DNA from: Adenophora triphylla var. japonica
Taxonomy: Eukaryota > Streptophyta > Magnoliopsida > Asterales > Campanulaceae
Direction of reading: 5' to 3'
Length of the DNA: 64,000 nucleotides
Assembly: GCA_022495995.1 (NCBI GenBank)
Contig: JAFEMH010007012.1
Coordinates: 41,228 to 105,227 of the forward strand
Of this stretch, positions 22,371 to 32,508 are shown piece by piece (the stretch's first letter is position 1; each line of letters starts with the position of its first letter). Below the pieces are notes generated by a model, which was not told where the DNA came from, ran no database searches, and saw nothing but the letters and a program-made list of their open reading frames with translations. A program made the position numbers and the translations under genes.

Positions 22371-22540
22371 GTCTTGGAAGTGGTTGTGGAGAAGGGTATG
22401 CAAAATGGACGAAAATTACATTCCCACACGAGAAGCCGATGAAGCTCCCGACACTCTTACCGGAGACATAGTCTTTGTACTACAACGTAAAGAGCACCCA
22501 AAGTTCAAGCGAAAGGGTGATGACATATTTGTTAGGGGCT
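22371..22540 (+). pseudogene. DnaJ substrate-binding-domain exon fragment
   Basis: Plus-strand frames give KKVLEVVVEKGMQNGRK, then after a frame change EADEAP-like ADEAPDTLTGDIVFVL and KEHPKFKRKGDDIFV. These match the CTD-I/II part of plant type-I DnaJ proteins and are colinear with the C-terminal exon at 22755-22966. The intervening 22541-22754 looks like intron or filler with a CT microsatellite (22604-22632). Confidence 0.85.
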
Positions 22541-22602
22541 AAATATCCTTTTCAAACTTTCAAACCAACTTAATCGTACACCTCTAAATCCCTCATCCCA
22601 TC

Positions 22603-22633
<31 letters not shown>

Positions 22634-22754
22634 CAAAGAATTGAATTTGAAAATAACAAATATCGAGCCGCTCTTACCCCGGTGCTATTTCATCTTTAAT
22701 TTCAGTGTAATTCCACATTTCAATTCTCTCCCTTCCTGTCCGGGTCCGAATCTG

Positions 22755-22966
22755 GGTTCGACTTCCTGCATTCCTTGACTTCCGAACAATGCAAGGCCCT
22801 AGAGGGTGTGTCGCTCCTAAGCCTTCATCGCAGATGACAGTATATGGAGCTTGATGATGAGTGCGAGGAGACAACCCTTCACGATGTCAACATTGAAGCT
22901 TACGATGTAGATGATGACATGCACGGTGGTGGGGGCCAGAGAGTACAGGTGTGCTCAGCAGAATGA
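22755..22966 (+). pseudogene. DnaJ C-terminal exon fragment, arm B
   Basis: Frames give LTSEQCKALEGV, MELDDECEETTLHDVNIEAY and DVDDDMHGGGGQRVQ. The DNA then reads TGTGCTCAGCAG, codons for CAQQ, displaced by one inserted base. An extra GAT codon sits in the MELDECEE region. The 3' UTR-like sequence continues to about 23059. It has the same polarity as the exon at 22371-22540. Confidence 0.87.
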
Positions 22967-23331
22967 TGTGGGTCTTTGTTTTCTCGGATATCTTAGTTAT
23001 GACTTATGAGACAATAATCTCCAGAGTGTTGTCTAATAGTTGGTTAGTTCCTTGTTTTGGACTAATCTTGTTTTTGTTTTATTTTGGATACTCCTCGACC
23101 TACACATTCCATAACTTAACCCCGAACCCTCAAATCTCTTTAAAATCAAAAAGGTTTTTCTTATTGTTTTCCTAAATAAATGATAAGTGGCGAAATTAAA
23201 ATTTAAATTCTTTGTCGAAACAAAAACGTACATGAATGTTCGTTCAAAACAAAAAAAAGAACATGATGACGCCACAACTTTCGGGATCTCACAAGGATGA
23301 ATAAGCTGGCTTGATCAATGTGGTACTTATA

Positions 23332-23410
23332 ATGGCATTAAAAATTAAAATTAATAAATATTTATGATTTATTTATTTTTCAAAAATATCATAAATATTT
23401 ATGATATTTT
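23332..23410 (-). repeat. Inverted copy of the 209-bp AT-rich repeat edge
   Basis: ATAATGGCATTAAAAATTAA and ATGATTTATTTATTTTTCAA are the reverse complement of words at 20090-20150. With the direct copies at 19560-20157 it brackets the telomere-like and DnaJ cargo. Confidence 0.7.
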
Positions 23411-23469
23411 AATGTTTATTAGTTTGTTATTTTGTTAATTAGTTCTAAAAATAAACAAAAATTACATTT

Positions 23470-23927
23470 TGTTATCAAGAACGGAATTTTCCGTCGCCGA
23501 TAAATAAAAATATTAAATTATCGGCGGCGGAAATATTCCGTCGGTGTTTAATAAAAAAAAAAAACATTTAATTTCACCGTCGGAAATATTCCGTCGGTGT
23601 AATATTTCAAAAAGAAAAATAAAAAATATTTTAATTTCACCGTCGGAATATTTCCGACACTGATAAATAAAAAAATAAAAAAATGATATATTTTCACCGG
23701 CGGAATATTTCCGTCGCTGATAAAGATTTAGCGGCGAAATATTCCGTCGGTAAATCAACCGCCAAATTAGCGGCGGAAATAAACGAATATTCGAGGAATA
23801 TTCGTTTTAGCGGCGGAATTTAGCGGCGGAATTAAATTCCGTCGCTAAATTTGACGCCAAAAATTTTCCGACGCTAAAGCCTATATTCCGCCGCTATTTA
23901 GCGACGGAATCTGTCCGTCGCTGATAA
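23470..23927. repeat. CACTA-2 right subterminal repeats
   Basis: Roughly fourteen GCGGCGGAAATATTCCGTCG-like words in both orientations. It is the counterpart of 6036-6580. Confidence 0.87.
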
Positions 23928-23959
23928 TTCCGTCGCTAAATGACCTGTTTCTGGTAGTG
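23928..23959 (-). repeat. CACTA-2 right TIR
   Basis: Ends CTGGTAGTG and is followed by the second TCA target copy. Confidence 0.92.
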
Positions 23960-24279
23960 TCATCATAGGGAATGATATACTTTACAACAAAGAATTAAAT
24001 ATTAATATTCAAAACATTAATAATTAAAAAAATGTGATAGATGTGTGCGATAGAAGCCAACCTCAATTCTAAACCTAAAGAAACATGTCTTGTTGCTTTT
24101 AAGTTTGTAATCCAAATTTAGGGAATTGTAATGCGTTAATTACATCTAAACTGTTAATACATATTACCCCCTTTTCCCTATCACATAGGATCCATGGAGG
24201 ATCCAACCCAAGGATGAACAAATAAGACCTCAAAAAAGGCTTGTTCTAGGGTTGATCTCTCACATGGTGATGTGAAAAG

Positions 24280-24650
24280 TAGCATCCTTTGCACTTAAAA
24301 TATCATCTTTACATATAAAGTAGCATCCTTTGCTTTTAAAATGACATTTTTATGTATAAAGTAGCATCCTTTGCTCTTAAAATGTTATCTTATGCATTAA
24401 AATAACATCCTTTGCACTTAAAATGCCATTTTTCCACATAAAGTTGCATCCTTTGCATTAAAAATCATTCTTTACATCAAAGAAGTATCCTTTGCATTAA
24501 AAATCATTCTTTACATCAAAGAAGTATCATTTGCATTAAAAATCATTCTTTACATCAAAGAAGCATCCTTTGCAACCAAGTAGCATCCTTTGCACTTAAA
24601 ATGTCATCTTTTTCATTAAAATGGCATCTTTAGCTTAAACATGCATCCCC
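24280..24650 (+). repeat. CATCCTTTGCA tandem repeat, 39-50 bp units
   Basis: The word GCATCCTTTGCACTTAAAAT and variants recur about ten times. The inner units (for example 24485 and 24524) have a 39-bp period with ATTAAAAATCATTCTTTACA. Confidence 0.8.
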
Positions 24651-25349
24651 CATGTCCCTCATGGTTGGATCTCTCTCCTAGGATTGCCTAGTGACATTTT
24701 TAAGGCACAAAAAAGGCATAGGATGAGTATAAAGGTCCAATCTTTATACCCCTTCCCTAGTCCCCCTTGGTACTTGGAGCATCTCTTGGAACGAGATGGT
24801 GTAAAGATCCTATCTTTACATCATTTCTTCCACTTAAAGATGTCATAGACGGATTCTCCTTTAGAAAAGGATGAGCCCTAGCCACATATCTCCGATCATC
24901 ACTTGAGACGAGCATAAATGTCCCGAAAAGTCCAAATCGTCTCAAGATGTAGGATTGATAGGCAAATCTCATTCCTTTCTAAAGAGTCTCATCTTTGGAC
25001 TCTAAAACGGTGTCCCTATCTTGATCACATGTGACCCAAGATCTCATCATGATGATCATAAGTCCAAGATGAGAAGGGGACCAAAGTCCCTAATACATAA
25101 AAATCCAAGGAATCCCGAGCGATAACCAACTCATGGTTTATACGTCCGAAAGACCACTTGGTACATTCCCCCCTTTTCAAAACTCACATCTCACACACGA
25201 AAGAACTAAGGCAAGTATGAAAAGTGGATCCTGGAAGACTTGCTTCGGCAAGGCTCTTTGGGTGAACGACGATCCGTTCTTCCTAAAGGGTAACTTAACC
25301 TCTGGACCCAAATCCTTTTTTTCAAAGTTTTGAGGAAATCAAAATGGCG

Positions 25350-25360
25350 TGGCGACTCTG
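25350..25360 (+). promoter_or_regulatory. Possible primer-binding site of the gypsy-type element
   Basis: TGGCGACTCTG starts with TGG, as a PBS pairing with a tRNA CCA end must. It is preceded by another TGGCG at 25345. No following gag is present. Confidence 0.3.
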
Positions 25361-25480
25361 TTTTTCAATTTAAACCGGACGTTTCCAAACTGATGTGAGG
25401 CGGTGATCCCCCTTACACGAGAAAGTGGTTCCAAAAGTAAATAAACAAAAAAAGAGAGCCGCTTATCTTGGGCACCACAT

Positions 25481-26161
25481 TCACAGTTGTATATTAGTGT
25501 TGATATTTTTTTTTCTGTTTATTTTAAAAAAAAAATTGTAAATTATATCTTTCTGTAAATCTGGTAAGCTTAGTTCTTACTGTGGCATATGTTGACCTTT
25601 CTGTTATGGTAGGTTATCACTTAGGTTATCATGTTTGATATCATTCTCCTTTGTATGCTTAAAGGTGACGAAGTCACTAATCACTCTATGTGATAAATGA
25701 AAAGGCAAAGAAGCAATCTTTCTTCCATACTATTCTCTTGACCTCGGGGCACGGCATTCGTGGCGACGATGTACTCTTGCTAATGAGAAAGTATGAGGCG
25801 ATTTGTGCTTAGTATTAGGGACATGGAGCTCGTTACTATAGTGTACCCTACTTGAAAGGCATAAATCAATAAAACTTTGCACTTGAAATAAGACTCGGGG
25901 CACAGAGCTCGTTACTACGATGCTTCCTTGTTTAAAGAAGTGTAATGAATTTTATAACCAGCTATGCCTCATGTACTTGTAAGTTAGGCTTGTTATGCCT
26001 CAATGTGTTTAAATAAATAGACTTTTTAAGCCTCAAGTGCCTAAAAATAGCTAAGCTTGTTATGACTGAAGAGCTTGAAAATGAATATATTTATCAAGGG
26101 GTTTTTATCATATATGGTATTATCGGTGTTACAATCATTGCCTTAACACATTAGTGTATGC
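25481..26161 (+). mobile_element. SIRE-B: left remnant of an older Sirevirus-like copia
   Basis: Homologous to the post-pol spacer of SIRE-A (40620-41010). Both have GTGAC-AAGTCACT, TATTAGGGACATGGAGCTCG, GTGTACCCTACTTGAAAGG and CGATGCTTCCTTGT in the same order. SIRE-A is inserted at the end of this piece in TATGC, and the flank continues at 44758. There is no coding sequence here. Confidence 0.75.
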
Positions 26162-27146
26162 TGTTAATGTTAGATCATGTGTTGTCATGAATGTCATCCC
26201 AAGTGTTGCAAACCAGTGTTGCCACTGGTGTTGCCAAAAGTGTTGCCATTTGGAATTGGCGACACTGAGTTAGTTACTGTATTTTTCACAAATATTAATG
26301 GGTAAATTAATGTTTATATAACAGTAGTTAGTCACCTTAAAATGAGCTTAAAATCAGCAACGAAATGATTGTGCGTTAATCACGAAGAGAAGAAGAAGTT
26401 AACAAATAAACATGTGTTTATTTGTTTAATTGATTACCAAGCCAGGAGATATTTTATTCAGCTATTCTGGGGGAGAACAAGTCAGAGTACAAGGCAATCA
26501 AAGCTAAGAGGTACAAGCATGAGAAGCAAGAGAAGACTAGGTCTCCTACAATGAAGGCGAGAAGGCTATTTTGGAGGAAACAAACCCAAGGCTGTTAGCT
26601 GATCATTTGAGTAGGCTCCAAGACTTTGTGGCCTATAAATAGTGCAGTGGATCTTCATTGAAGATCATCCAATTCAGAAAACGCAAATCTGCACAAGAAA
26701 AGTAGAATTCTGCTCTCAAGTGTTGCCATTCAGTGTCGGCAACACTTTGTCCAACACTCGAATATTTCATATAGATTTTTATATTTTTGTGAGGTTTTTG
26801 AGTGTTTATTTACAGAGAGAATTTGTGTATGTTGTTCCTTATATCAGGGTTCGTTTATCATTAAGGAACAACCTCGACCTTGTATTGAATTCATATTATT
26901 AATAGAAAGGTCTTGCCTTTTAGGCACCCATCAAGTTATATATTTATATAACTTGATAAAAATTATATTCTTGTGTATTGCTTTAATTCTTCCGCTGCAA
27001 ATTATATTTATTTCTATTGATTTGTGCTTTTTCTAGAATTGGTGAATGTGTTGTTGTTAGTGTCATCAACACTAAGAACAACACCCGTGAGTTTTATCTC
27101 ACCTTGTGAGTTTCATCTCATAAGTTCTTAGCCATAGACAATTTCA
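26162..27146 (+). repeat. SIRE-A 5' LTR
   Basis: 985 bp, TG...CA. U3 begins with a cluster of AGTGTTGCC words (26190-26275). TATAAATA is at 26634-26641, and a second palindromic cassette at 26717-26755 lies in the transcribed part. The differences from the 3' LTR cluster near 26295, 26365, 26470 and 26595. Confidence 0.93.
26634..26641 (+). promoter_or_regulatory. TATA box of SIRE-A 5' LTR
   Basis: TATAAATA in GGCCTATAAATAGTGCAG, duplicated at 44245-44252 in the 3' LTR. Its position about 470 bp into the LTR fits a U3-R boundary. Confidence 0.65.
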
Positions 27147-27148
27147 AT

Positions 27149-27160
27149 TGGTATCAGAGC
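27149..27160 (+). promoter_or_regulatory. SIRE-A primer-binding site
   Basis: TGGTATCAGAGC, complementary to the 3' end of plant initiator tRNA-Met, two bases after the LTR end. Confidence 0.92.
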
Positions 27161-27199
27161 CTAGCACTTGATATACTAAGTGTTTAGATCCTTTTTGTC

Positions 27200-29200
27200 A
27201 TGGCTTATGATCCTGCAAACCCTAATCAAAAGAGATTACCGGTTTTAGACGGATCTAATTATGCTTATTGGAAGATTCGCCTACGCTCGCATATCAAATC
27301 AATTGATCTTCGGGCTTGGCGATCTATTTTAAATGGTTATTCTGTTCCAATGCTTCCTCCGGATGACGATGGTGACGTACAAGTCAAACCTGAATTCGAG
27401 TGGACAATTGAAGAGAATAATCTTGCTAGTTTCAATGAAAAGGCACTGAATGCCATCTATGAATGGGTTGACATGCATATGTTCAAACTCATTCAAAATA
27501 GTCCCTCTGCAAAAGATGCTTGGGATACTTTACAAAGATTTTGTGAAGGAGATGGCAAAGGTCCGAGAAACAAAGCTTAGAGGTCTCACTAGTAGATTTG
27601 AAAGATTAAGAATGGGTGAAAACGAAGACATCTCGTCTTATTTTGAAAAGTTGATTGATATTTCAAATGCTTGTCAAGTATTAGGGGAGCCTTTTACAAA
27701 TAAACAACTTGTTTCAAAAGCTATTCGTACTCTTCCCGAACGCTTTAATATTAAAGTTTCAGCTATTGAAGAGGCCCATATAATCTTTCAACAATGGACA
27801 TCAACTCCTTAATGAGTATTTTGAAAAACTTTGAGTTGAATCTCAATGAACAAACGGAGGCTTCTAAAGGCAAAAATATTGCCTTAAAAGTCGAATCTTC
27901 GGACACATGTGTGGACGATGAAGATGAAGTCTTCGAGGAGTTAGATGAAAATACTAGTGTAGCTTTACTTGCAAAGAGATATAATTCTATGGTTAGAAAA
28001 TTTAACAAAGTGCAGGTAAAGGCTAAGGACCAAACGGCCAAAACCTCTAGTTTTGTGCCAAGGAGAAGTCCTCCTCCAAATCAAAAGGATATCCCACCAA
28101 GGCGTGCATCCTCGGAAAAGATCCGGTCCGATCCTAAGTACATTGAATCTATTCAATGTCATGCTTGTTCCGGTTGGGGTCACTATGCCAATGAATGTGC
28201 TAACACCTTGAGAAAGGCGGGCAAAAACTTGTGGATATCTCTTAGTGATGGTGAGGAGGAAGGAACGGAGAAAGAAGAAAAGTCGGAGCAAGTAGTCATG
28301 ATGGCCACGGTAGAGGAGCTACCTTCGACTGAGAGTGTTACTTCAAGTGTTGTTCCAGATTTGACAACACTTGACACAACATTGGTGACTTCTTCAGAAA
28401 GTGTTGCCCCAAGTGTCGTCCAAGAAGTGGCAACACTTGGCACAACACTCAGCAGGTATGATTCTTTAAATGATCTTAATTTGCATGGTTCAACTGATTT
28501 AAATTCAGAAGAGATTATAGAGGATGATCTTGATAAAGATGAACTTATTTGTGAATTAAAAAACCTCTATAAATCTCTCCTCGTGGAATGGAAAAAGGAG
28601 AATAAGATGGTGGTTTTCTTGAAAAAGGAAAATCAGGATCTTAAGAACTCCTTGACTCGGCTAGAAGCTCAACTCAGTAGGAGAGACTTGGATCTTGATA
28701 AAATCAAGGCCAAACTCAACCTAGCCGAATCCACCTTCAAAAAACTCAACACGAGTTCATCCAAATTGGATGAAATACTCAAATTGAGTAAGCCTCTGAA
28801 AGCTGGTCTTGGGTTCCAAGAATCACTTGAAAGTATTACCTCTTTCTTGTTTGATGTTGAAACTAAAAATTGTTTTGTAAAAGAGCGTGTCAAGGAAAAG
28901 GGTAGCACTTCTAGTGATTCCTCTGATCAATCCAATGAGTGTGGATACTGTCACAAAGCTGGACATTTAAAACCGCATTGCATTTTCCTACAAAAGAAAA
29001 TGTCCAGTCTTCAAGTGTCGTCTCAAGTGTCGCCAGTTTCTCAGGGCAACACTTATGGCAACACTGGTGAACAGAAATCCAGATTTTCAAAAAAGGGTTG
29101 GTTACCCAAGGAAAAACTGAAATGCTATGTTGTTTATACAGCCTTAAGGACTAACATTGCAGAACTTGGTACTTTGATAGTGGTTGTTCACGTCATATGA
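27200..29200 (+). pseudogene. SIRE-A gag (capsid/nucleocapsid) with frameshifts
   Basis: The start MAYDPANPNQKRLPVLDG is followed by NYAYWKIRLRSHIKSID, typical of Sirevirus Gag. The frame changes near 27560 and 27790. The part from 27794 is open to 29200. The first zinc knuckle is CHACSGWGHYANEC (about 28160), and the second is CGYCHKAGHLKPHC (about 28945). Between them is a Leu/Lys/Glu-rich coiled coil (28560-28800). Two palindromic cassettes at 28325-28455 and one at 29008-29072 lie inside the coding sequence and encode Ser/Val/Thr-rich linkers. Gag packages element RNA into virus-like particles. The frame breaks show this copy cannot make the full protein. Confidence 0.85.
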
Positions 29201-30738
29201 CTGGTACAAAATCATTCCTAACAGAGTACCAACCTATTCAAGGAGGCTCAGTGACTTATGGTGGTGGAGGCAAGAGTGAAATAGTTGGTAAAGGAACACT
29301 GGATATTGTTGGTTTTCCTCCTTTGAAAAATGTCTTGCACGTAGATGGTTTACTTGCTAATTTAATTAGCATTAGCCAACTATGTGATGACAATTTGGAG
29401 GTAAAATTCAATAAAAATACCTGTGAAGTGTTTGATAACACTAACTTTTGTGTCATGACTGGAATAAGATCAAGTGATAATTGCTATCCGGTTGGTAATA
29501 AATCGCTGTGCAATTTGACAAAACTTGATGATATTAGGTTATGGCATCAAAAGTTAGGTCATTCTCATTATAGGAATCTTGAGAAGATTATCAAACATAA
29601 TGCCGTCAAAGGTGTTCCTAAACTAGACCTCAAAAACACCGTGATGTGTGGTGACTGTCAAAAGGGTAAGCAAACTCGTGTTGCTCACAGTGTTGAACAA
29701 CACAATGAGCAACACTCAGGAACAACACATTGTTTTCAGCTTCTACATATGGACTTGATGGGTCCTATTGAGGTAGAAAGCTTGGGAGGTAAGAAGTATG
29801 TTTATGTAATAGTTGATGATTTTTCTAGGTTTACATGGGTGTATTTCTTAAGAGAAAAATCTGAAACTTTTGATAAATTTACTCACTTAGCCTCTAAAAT
29901 CAAAAACATGTTTTGTTCTCCTATTTTTCGAATAAGATCAGATCATGGTAGAGAATTTGAAAACATCTCCTTTTCTACTTTTTGTAGTAAAAAGGGGATA
30001 CACCATGAGTTTTCAGCACCCAAAACACCACAACAAAATGGTGTTCACGAAAGGAAAAATAGGACTTTAATGGAAATGGCTCGTGTTATGCTAATTGCTA
30101 GAAATATTTCTAAAGGTTTTTGGGCCGAAGCATTAAACACAGCTTGTCACACTACAAATAGAGTTTTCTTAAGACCCGGTACAACTATGACACCCTATGA
30201 GATTTTAAATGGAAAGAAACCTACGGTTCACTATTTTCATGTGTTTGGGTGTTTGTGTTACATTTTAAATGACCGGGAATACTTAGGAAAACTTGATTCT
30301 AAGAGTGACAAAGCCATCTTTCTTGGCTACTCTCAAAACAGTCATGCTTATCGTGTCTATAATTTGAGGTTAAAAGTAATTCAAGAATCGGTAAATATTG
30401 AATTTAACGATTACTTGAGTGCCACAGGAGAACCAGCTGATGATATACCTCTGACTTTACTAGAAGAAGTCGAACAAAGGGATGGAACAGAATCTGATTC
30501 AGCCATTGCAGCCACAGATTCAAGTGTTGCTCCAAGTGTCGCCCCTGAAATGGCAACACCTGAGGCAACACAGGAGAACAGAACAGTGGCTGGAAATTCT
30601 GAGAGCAGTGACTCAGAAGGAGAAGATGGATTGGTGTACCATCAAGGCAGGAGAGATCCCCCAGCTCGAATTAGAAATTATCATCCCATTACTCAAGTAA
30701 TTGGTGATGTTAATGAAGGGGTTAGAACAAGGAACTGA
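29140..30738 (+). CDS. SIRE-A pol, first part: protease end, GAG-pre-integrase, integrase
   Basis: The aspartic protease motif FDSGCSRHMTG is encoded just before 29197, in a different frame from gag. The GAG-pre-integrase zinc region follows: HQKLGHSHYRN ... CGDCQKGKQ. The integrase core has HMDLMGP, DDFSRFTW, RSDHGREFEN and HERKNRTL, so the D, D and E positions are visible. The linker (30478-30600) carries the cassette encoding SVAPSVAPEMATPEATQ. The frame ends artificially at 30738 because Copia-C was inserted between integrase and RT. The remainder resumes at 38861. Confidence 0.88.
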
Positions 30739-32213
30739 TGGGTTTCAAGGATCCATGCGCAGCGGAATTTTAGCATTAATAACTTAAAACCCATGAGCCT
30801 AGGATCCGTTCTATACGATTAAATTGAATTCCTACGAGATAGATTTACCAACCTTAATCGCTTTCCGGTTTTGATCTATCGAACGTATAATTATGTGATT
30901 CGTAATCACAAACTTTGATCTTCAAATCTTCGAATCTTCAACTCCTTTGGATCTTCAGATTTGAACTCTAGGCCTTTGATTTGTTTGAACAAATTAAGAC
31001 CCTCTTTTGGTAATCCACACAAATATGAATGTCGAGAACGATTCTCGGATTGGGAATTGCTAGATTCCAAAAACTTATGGAAGAATATTGAGAGGACTTT
31101 TGATTGTGATTTTTATTGAAAAATTTCGGTGGCTTTTAGGGTTGATGCCCTCTCATATTTATACTACAATAGCATGAATATGTTTCCTAATCAAATTAGG
31201 AGAACAGGCTGTCACCCACGCCTGGTGGCTCAATATGTCGCGCGGTATACTTAGCCACTGGCTAAGTATGTCGCACGACAAAGGTAGCCAGTTTCAGAGA
31301 CTCTCAATCATTCTTCCTCTATTTTCAATCAAAAACATTCTAAATGTGTGTGACCCAATAGGATTGTATTATGTTGGCAATGAGTCCGATCACATCGACC
31401 CTCATAAGACATAAGCGGACTCTAGCAAGCCATTATGTCTACCCAAATAATACAACATAAGAGTTCATGCTTCCACAATAGTAATAATGTCACAATCCCT
31501 TTGTCACACGATGTCATATTGAACATAAGTCATGGTCAATATCAACTTACATTGTTCAATGCTTTCTCGATTCCGAATATGTTGATCAACCAAGTATCCA
31601 TGATCTCTATCATGTTCCTTGAGTGTGGCCACACATTTCATCAACACTATTCTTACGAGGGGCCCAAGCCGACATCTCTCTTACGAGGGACAAATCCCAT
31701 CTTGACTTATCATTCTTCCCTACAGAAATCCCGCAATGCCAACATAGCCCTTATTGCTACCCGGTTAAGGATAACTTTAGACTACATCTAACAACACGTT
31801 CATCAAGTGGAAGACAATGATAATCTCAGGTCTAAGGATTCTAATGACACTACTATTTTGAGATTTAATTATGACATTTTGACCATAACATAAATCTCAA
31901 ACGGGTCAAGTCCAGTCACTTGTTCTCTAACAAGTACCCATAAATCCAATGTGCATCGCTATGCAAATAATCATCATATGATTATCCATTAGCATTTATA
32001 CTAGTTATTTACAAGTTGTAATGTGCATTTTCATGCATATGATCATTTCCATGTTCATCCATTACCAACTTTCACTAAATAACTAGGGACACAGATTAAT
32101 ATAATAAACATGCAAAACATATATTAATCAAAATAAAATTTCTCTTTTATTAATGAAAAAGACGATACATAAAGGTTTATAGAAACTATAAGCCTAGGGC
32201 ACAAACACTAACA
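30736..32213 (-). repeat. Copia-C 3' LTR (left in the window)
   Basis: 1478 bp, reading TGATGGG...CTAACA on plus. TATTTATA at 31156-31163 is a TATA box on minus. The U3 part upstream of it holds two roughly 32-bp palindromes (31227-31293). Short plus-strand ORFs such as 31435-31791 recur in the other LTR and are not genes. Confidence 0.95.
31227..31293. promoter_or_regulatory. Copia-C LTR palindromes with TATGTCGCGCG core
   Basis: Two back-to-back imperfect palindromes beginning TGGCT and ending AGCCA, with cores TATGTCGCGCGGTATA and TATGTCGCACGACA. They sit about 65-135 bp upstream of the minus-strand TATA box. The same pair is at 37868-37934 in the other LTR. Confidence 0.75.
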
Positions 32214-32225
32214 GCTCCCACTTGC
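32214..32225 (-). promoter_or_regulatory. Copia-C polypurine tract
   Basis: On the minus strand GCAAGTGGGAGC directly abuts the 3' LTR start TGTTAG. It primes plus-strand DNA synthesis in copia elements. Confidence 0.8.
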
Positions 32226-32508
32226 ACTAGGCCCAATTTCCCATGTATCGTATACCCATGGACCTAACATGACCATCATGTTTCGCTTGTGCTAGCGGCT
32301 TTGTAAGTGGATCGCTAATGTTGTCGTCGGTTGATACTCTGCATATCTTGACATCTCCTCTTTCTATGATTTCTCGAATCACATGGAAACGTCTAAGAAT
32401 GTGTTTGGATCTTTGGTGTGACCTTGGTTCCTTTGCTTGTGCAATGGCACCATTGTTGTCACAAGAAAGTTTATCGGATTAGTGATACTTGGAACAACTT
32501 CCAAATCA

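Larger units (their letters stand above)
22089..23059. repeat. DnaJ-derived inverted repeat (foldback), arms about 270 bp, loop about 420 bp
   Basis: Arm A 22089-22360 is the reverse complement of arm B about 22785-23059, with a few indels and roughly ten percent substitutions by eye. Both arms span the DnaJ C-terminal coding end plus its 3' UTR. The loop holds an upstream DnaJ exon piece and a (CT)n run. A transcript crossing it would form a long imperfect duplex. Confidence 0.88.
6004..23959 (-). mobile_element. CACTA-2: complete CACTA (En/Spm) element, TSD TCA
   Basis: The left TIR starts CACTACCAGAAAAAGGTCAT and the right TIR is its reverse complement with one mismatch. TCA flanks both sides (6001-6003 and 23960-23962). 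The uninterrupted flank exists once in the neighbouring 593-bp copy at 5403-5405, which confirms the insertion point. Genes run on the minus strand. Order along minus: leader exons, cargo and foldbacks, a decayed third gene, TNP2 transposase, Transposase_24 gene. The 18-kb length is inflated by the cargo block at 20158-23330 and the 209-bp repeats. Several frameshifts make it probably non-autonomous now. Confidence 0.93.
3253..24080 (+). mobile_element. CACTA-1: CACTA element with intact left end, right end not found, interrupted by CACTA-2
   Basis: It starts with CACTACTAGAAACAGGGG, the CACTA signature, preceded by ATA. Subterminal ACCGACGGA and TCCGTCGGT words fill 3270-3490, then come a TATA box, leader exons, a foldback and a 593-bp tandem duplication. 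CACTA-2 interrupts the second duplicate at 6004-23959. The same sequence resumes at 23963 and fades near 24080 without a CTAGTAGTG right TIR, so the right side appears deleted. No transposase exon is present in the retained part. The end coordinate is approximate. Confidence 0.75.
24080..25480 (+). mobile_element. Probable right part of the gypsy-type LTR and its leader
   Basis: No coding similarity. Contains a tandem repeat (24280-24650), then GAGGAAATCAAAATGGCGTGGCGACTCTG-like sequence (25333-25360), CGGTGATCCCCCTTACACG and GAGCCGCTTATCTTGG. I remember a TGGCGACTCTG word just after the LTR in Tat/Ogre-type gypsy elements. The junctions with CACTA-1 on the left and SIRE-B on the right are approximate. 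Confidence 0.4.

Noticed and set aside
31435..31820. Open frames in Copia-C LTR, repeated at 38079-38433
   Set aside because: They lie in both LTRs on the strand opposite to the element genes, are broken by indels between the copies, and have no recognisable domain.
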